From Sweltsa coloradensis (Eukaryota > Arthropoda > Insecta > Plecoptera > Chloroperlidae), in NCBI GenBank assembly GCA_024449915.1, contig JAMZAV010000313.1, positions 1 to 64,000 of the forward strand: a stretch of DNA of 64,000 nucleotides, in the 5' to 3' direction. Shown piece by piece: positions 58,731 through 64,000 of this stretch. The position numbers and the translations under genes are program-made. Every line of letters begins with the position of its first letter. Position 1 is the stretch's first letter. The notes below the pieces were generated by a model, which saw only the letters and a program-made list of their open reading frames with translations, searched no databases and was not told where the DNA came from.

Positions 58731-61700
58731 AACCAATGGCGTCAGAGGGATTTACGGCCCTTATACTAAATTATTTTATTTTTAAATTGTTGGTCTATTA
58801 AGGAAAAATCAAAAAACACTTTTTTTTTAATAGCTCTGGCAATTTTTGTGCGATAGGGTCCATCTTGGGGTCTTTGGAACCGTATTGGTCGAACGCAGCA
58901 GGGTTATTAACAGGGGTTATTTTTAATTGTTAAATAATGTAATAACATTTTTTTACTACATCCTCTTTTACCCGCAGCTTCGGGGCGGCGGGTAGGATCC
59001 GGCGACGTCCCGAAAAAGTGTCGGAAAACAAGGAAGCGTCAGCAATTGAACTTTTTGATTATTCTTGGCCATGCATTTGTCGCCTCAGATTTATACTGTT
59101 TAATTACCATAGCCGAGAATGAAAGAAAAACTGGAAAACTGTCTCGGTTTGCGATTTTTCCTCATCAGAAGGAAATGTAAAACCTAACATGGTAATACAA
59201 CCGAACCTTGAATTTTCAAATAATCAGGCAACGGCTAGGAGATTCACGACCTTCGGACGGGCGAGACACACCAGATGTTACTGGGATCGTTTCATAGCTT
59301 GGCCTGGCTTGGCCGGTCTGACGCGTCTTATCTGGAGCATCACATTCTGTCAAGGTCAGGACCGTTCCCGAGGATTGACGTAATGTGGCTCATGACGTGG
59401 CGCAGGGAATGTATCGATAGCAGCATTGCATACAAGTGAGTATGAAGTGGCGTCTTTCACATCAGAGTCCCGAACAATTGTCCCAGGAAAACATTTCTCA
59501 CACATTTTACACAAAAGACGCAAAAATGTTCCGATTTCGAAAATCATTTTTCACCGTACTTAAGAGGCGGCGGACAGCGTCCGGCGGCGTACCGAAAGTG
59601 TCCCGTAAAACAAATTTGTCCCAGGACTTCGGATAAACGACAAACGTTACCCGCAAACTACCGAATCGCGGCCGTACACGGACCGATTCGCGATTTTGTC
59701 GCGTCAACGAGGTTTTCCAACTACGAGGTATTCCGAGTACGAGGTTTTCCACGCCCTCCGCGTAGCGGCTTCAAGCCGCGCTTGCGCGACTTGTATTAGC
59801 CCATCTTTCTGTACAGTGCTCGCAGATAACAAATTCCATTCGGATACTATTCTATTAATAAATGCAAATTTTCCTACATCTGTCTTAATAATATATCTTT
59901 TAAATTTCCAATCATGATCCCCCTACCCTCATAAATCCCCCTTTTAAGGAAACTATTGATTTCTCCCCAGCCTGGAAAATCCCTTGACGCCTTATATCAT
60001 TTCTTAAGTTTATTTTATAGTATGTATTTTTTAAACTTCTTTTTAATTACCTATTTCCTTACTTGCCTACATCCACTCACTTTTGTTATGTTATATCATA
60101 CCCCGACACATTTGTATTTGTTGATTATAATTCATTTAGCTGTTGCAACTGTGTGCGAGACCCATTGTATCATGGTCTAATACGAATGAATGGATTGTGG
60201 ATGATCTTCAGGCTGACGATCTGATTCGGGATTCGAATCCAGGTCCCTTGTTGATTTCGTGCGCGTAGGACGGACGCATCAGGGACGCCGAGGACGACCC
60301 CCCTTAAAAAACTCACCACATGGCGCTCTTGTATTAAAATCTCGAGCTACTCGAGGATTATTTTAGTCGTTGACATTTGAAATATTGTAATATCGTAAAA
60401 AGCTTAATTTAAAATTGAGGCTACATCCGATCCGACTGCAGATATCAAATTGCCAAAGTTCTCTATGTGATTAAAAAATGGCGGTTGAGTTTTAATTTGA
60501 TGAAGAATAATATTTCCGGGCACACCACATTGTTTGTTTCTAACGCAGTGATTCGACGTCCGCTCAGTCGATACTGCTTTCTGTTTCCATTACAAGTACA
60601 CCCTCGATCGCTGGCCTCCTCGATGCCTGGCTAATGTGATTCGTGTACGCCTGTAATGAACGCAGAACAACACGACTGCTCACGGTCGCTGTCAATATAA
60701 ACAACTATATGCCAAATCAAACCTATTAAATCGCTACATTTTCTGCCAATTGGAATTTAAAATAGACAATTTCCAGCCTAGATAAATTTTTACCAAAACT
60801 ATTTGTGAATTGTATGTAACGAATCAGTACGAAATATGTATATATGCACCTTGTGAGTCCAATTTCTACTGTTAGGTCTACATAAATTTCCTTTAATTTC
60901 TTTTTCTGTTTTATTTTTGCCACTGTCACTATAATTGGAATTAGACATGACGAAATAATTAAACAATATTTCTGTTTAGTCACTGCTTTTCTATTTTACT
61001 TTTCACTTCAGATATACCTTATGAAACTTTATTTTCCATATCGTACAGAAATGTTCACCAAATTATTTTGGGAGTTTGCAAGTACCGTCATAAAGTTATT
61101 TATAGTACCTAATAGTTAATTACTCCATAATCTTCCTACCCTCATAATAGTTTAATTAAAGGTGTAAAGGTTAATAGGATATAATTATTCACGCGTATTA
61201 AAACAGATTAGCGACCAGCGAGTTGTTGACGTCTAGAATTTAATTGGCGAAAAGCTTTTGATCATATTTAAGCAGGGGTGTTTCAGAAGATAATGAATCG
61301 TTCCACGTGTAAGTGTTTAGTTTGGAAAGTCGTTATTTTGACTAACGAGGAGATGCTGCATTAGCGTAGTTGAACTGATCTATTGTTAAGAGAAAAAACT
61401 GTGGCGTACTCTATTTTAATATTAAATTATTTTGAGTTATTCATATGTTAGTTGTAGTATTAGTTTTAACGATTGCACAGAAAAAATAACTGCTAATGCT
61501 TGCTTTCGTTTGGTAAACCAATATTTAAGAACGTGAACACTTTAAAATACTCGTCAAAAATAATAGTTCACTGCGTTACTGCTTGAAAAAAACGTACTGA
61601 AAAGTTGTGATTTGCCCCTTATAACTGACCCCTATTAGACCACGGAAATACGTGGTCACCCAATAGGCTGGGAATTCAATGCAGAGAGAGTTGAACTAGG

Positions 61701-61881
61701 CTCTTAACACAAACACGGGAATAATGCCTGTGTTGGCGTGGTGTGAAAGTAAAAGACTGCTATAGCTAAAACACGCCTAAAACTGATGCCAAAATTCAGG
61801 AGGCTTACTTACTACACATTTTCAGCATCTTTATTTCATAAAATATAATTTCAGGTAAATTGAAAAACTTATTGAATAAGG
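58731..61881. other. Intergenic, no gene seen
   Basis: Bases 58790-58880 hold a diverged piece of the 225-bp unit. Bases 59480-59780 are GC-richer. A B-box-like word (ggattcgaatcc) lies at about 60229, with no clear A box. No gene is supported. Confidence 0.45.
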
Positions 61882-62100
61882 GTGTGCGAGTACACGAAAT
61901 TTCGAATCGAGTATAATCACAAAATTTATGATTTTGGTGGAGGTGCCGGGTAGCCTGCATTAAATTCGTCCCGATACCGTAAAAATTGATGTGAAGGTGC
62001 CGGGCCATTAAACGCGAGTGGGAAAACGTAAAATTCGTTATGCATTCTTGGCGCTACCTCACCAATCCTTTTCAGCCTTAATACAAGGCCCAGGAATTTG
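61882..62100 (+). repeat. Dispersed repeat, copy 2 (pair at 53.65 kb)
   Basis: Same ordered words as 53651-53860, including gattttggtggaggtgccgg and gtgaaggtgccgggccatta. Non-coding. Confidence 0.65.
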
Positions 62101-64000
62101 AATATTTTTGTTATATTTTTTTTAAATTTGAACTGATTGATTTAACACTATACATAATTGCCAGGCAAAGAAGTCAACAATGTTATAATATAAATTTATT
62201 ATTAAAAAGTAATTTTTGATTAGGTAGACACAAATTTACACCCTAAATCTTTTTTTAAATTAAAATTAAAATTAAAAATTGTATTTGTTAACTATTCTCT
62301 AAGAGAATTAAAAATGCGTCATCAAGACTTGATTTCAGTTTTCCTGGAATACTGGTCGAAAAGTTTTGCGAATTGGTCACGTCAGTCCTAGATAGTTTCT
62401 GTAGATGTCTGCATAAGAAGTTGAACAAACACCAGCAAAGTCTCGCGAGCATTGTCTTATATCGAGACGCCGAGGAATGATGGATTGCGAGAGTAGCAGG
62501 TCGCGTCTCTAGAGCTGAAGAGCTGGTCTCCTACCCGCGGCAGACAGTGACTTTGAGACCCCCTAGGGTGGCTGGGAACTAACTCGCCTTGTTGTGCTAA
62601 AAGGGCCAAACATCACACCTTTCACTTGACATGTCGGAATCGGTCGCGGCTCGTTTTTTCTCTGGCCGTGAAAACGTGACTTCGAGAAACAAACGTACGA
62701 TCGAATGTGACATTGGCTGTTTTTGTCAACAATTCTCTAAAAGGTTTTACGGCTTTGACATCGTTTTCCGCAAAGTTTCAAAATGCATGGGATCCTAGTA
62801 TCTCCTGTTCTAGTTACGTTTCAGATAAAACTTTTTCGATTTCCATGGAATTGACCATGGGTTGTATACATTTTCCATCGCACGTCACAGTTGACTTCTC
62901 TTTAGAGCTTCTTGGAAGTCGTGCATTTTGTTTACATTGTTGATTCAATTCAAGACACTTACAACAATCTATGAGCCATTGATACAGACATCAATCACAA
63001 TATGAAACTTCATTCATTTAAAATCTATGTTTGTCAGTTTGTATCAATATTATATTTTCAGTATTTTTTTAATTACATTTTTGTGATTTACCTTTAACTT
63101 ATTTTATGTATTGAATTTTATTTCATTTTAGAATACTTGTTTGTGTGTTTTTTTTTGTTTTTTTTAAAATTGTGATGTGTATATTTTGTTTGTTGAGATT
63201 TGGTTACTTGTCTCTTGTTGGTGACGTACACCAGTTGTCAGAGGTGAATAATTATAATGTCATATACGCTAATTTAAATTTATTTGTTATTTAAGTGCTA
63301 TATTCCAATTATCGTCGACTGAGGACGAAAGCAAACTACGTCAGAACACGTATTTACCTAAAGTTTCACACACAGTTTTTTTACTAAGATTATTGTTATT
63401 GTTGGTCTCAATCCAATATTTGACAATGGCAACTACACCACTAACCAACCACGCACGTATCCTTCTGAGTATTTTTGTTGAGTACTGACTTCTCGAAAGT
63501 AGATCACAAATCCATCCTTCTTCATGCCTTTTATAATTTGTGTCGTTCTCGTAGGCTATGCAGTTGCGCTTCATACACGCTTCAAAACGCTAGATAACAC
63601 GCGTCCATGTTTTCTGGTGCCTTCAAGAATAAATACTTGTCCACATTGAAATTATTAAATGGGTCTGTGTTTCTCGTAGCAAATTAGACTTCGGTTCTCA
63701 CATTAGATAGATATAGATATAATTAGAAACAATAATATTGTTAATATTGTGTACATGGACATACATATTATGTATACATATAGTTTCTTAAACACAAGCT
63801 GACAACGATTGCAACAGTTTTGACATAGGACTTGTGCCCTGTGGTTGTTTAAGCACGTAGGTCACACGGGACATGAGGCCTGCAGTATTTTTCGCTAATC
63901 CACCTCTGTAATCATTGATGTGATGTGGTTTCAGTACAACAGCCGACTTTACTATTCATAAACCCTAAATAACCACTGAGCGAATTAAATTGAATTCTTG
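62101..64000. other. Intergenic to window end, no gene seen
   Basis: A GC-richer, single-copy-looking patch at 62430-62700 could be a regulatory or conserved non-coding segment. The rest is AT-rich with short open frames only. Confidence 0.45.

Noticed and set aside
59696..60180. Hydrophobic frames as membrane protein genes
   Set aside because: They are T-rich chance frames without homology features or splice support.

Overview
The window is AT-rich eukaryotic DNA with spliceosomal introns (GT-AG, pyrimidine tracts), GC-rich exons inside AT-rich introns, a tRNA-derived SINE and many non-autonomous DNA transposons. It looks like an insect genome. A hemipteran would fit the very transposon-rich introns, but I cannot fix the order from sequence alone.

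Only one gene is clearly recognisable. It runs on the + strand from the left edge to about 20.1 or 22.5 kb and is the 3' two-thirds or so of a large single-pass cadherin. Its 5' end, including the signal peptide and first repeats, lies outside the window. I placed exons at 208-519, 2118-2246, 4309-5311, 6609-6767, 12494-12948, 14589-17032, 18975-19190 and 19814-20125/20129, plus a candidate last exon at 22272-22515. All intron phases are compatible. The exons encode about twelve extracellular cadherin (EC) repeats with Ca2+-binding linkers, then a membrane-adjacent domain of the kind seen in CDH23/PCDH15-class cadherins, one transmembrane helix and a short Ser/Arg-rich cytoplasmic tail. The Drosophila relatives would be the Cad87A/Cad89D/Cad99C group; I do not commit to one. 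The gene shows local irregularities: a 217-bp tandem duplication of an exon edge at the left end, at least two compensating frame breaks in exon 4309-5311, two more in exon 14589-17032, and diverged tandem copies of the edge of the candidate last exon.

The introns carry a SINE (1.87-2.06 kb), a foldback element with TTAA ends (9.7-10.4 kb), a foldback element with a 9-bp target duplication (13.7-14.4 kb), an element made of short tandem repeats in opposed arms (20.2-20.8 kb), and one copy of a dispersed family whose ends are TTGGATGAGCG and CTAG (7.0-7.7 kb).

From 22.5 to 64 kb I find no convincing protein-coding gene, only one weak minus-strand exon candidate near 26 kb. This part holds nested transposons (36.66-41.1 kb), including a 2.8-kb palindromic element whose empty insertion site is preserved in a second copy of its host repeat at 43.5-43.7 kb. 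It also holds minisatellites (30.8, 42.6, 47.7, 48.0 kb), retrotransposon 3' tails with TTTA microsatellites (34.7 and 49.0 kb), a G-tract repeat array (56.9-58.8 kb) and several dispersed repeat pairs. It is best read as the downstream intergenic region of the cadherin gene, or a long intron of a neighbour not visible here.
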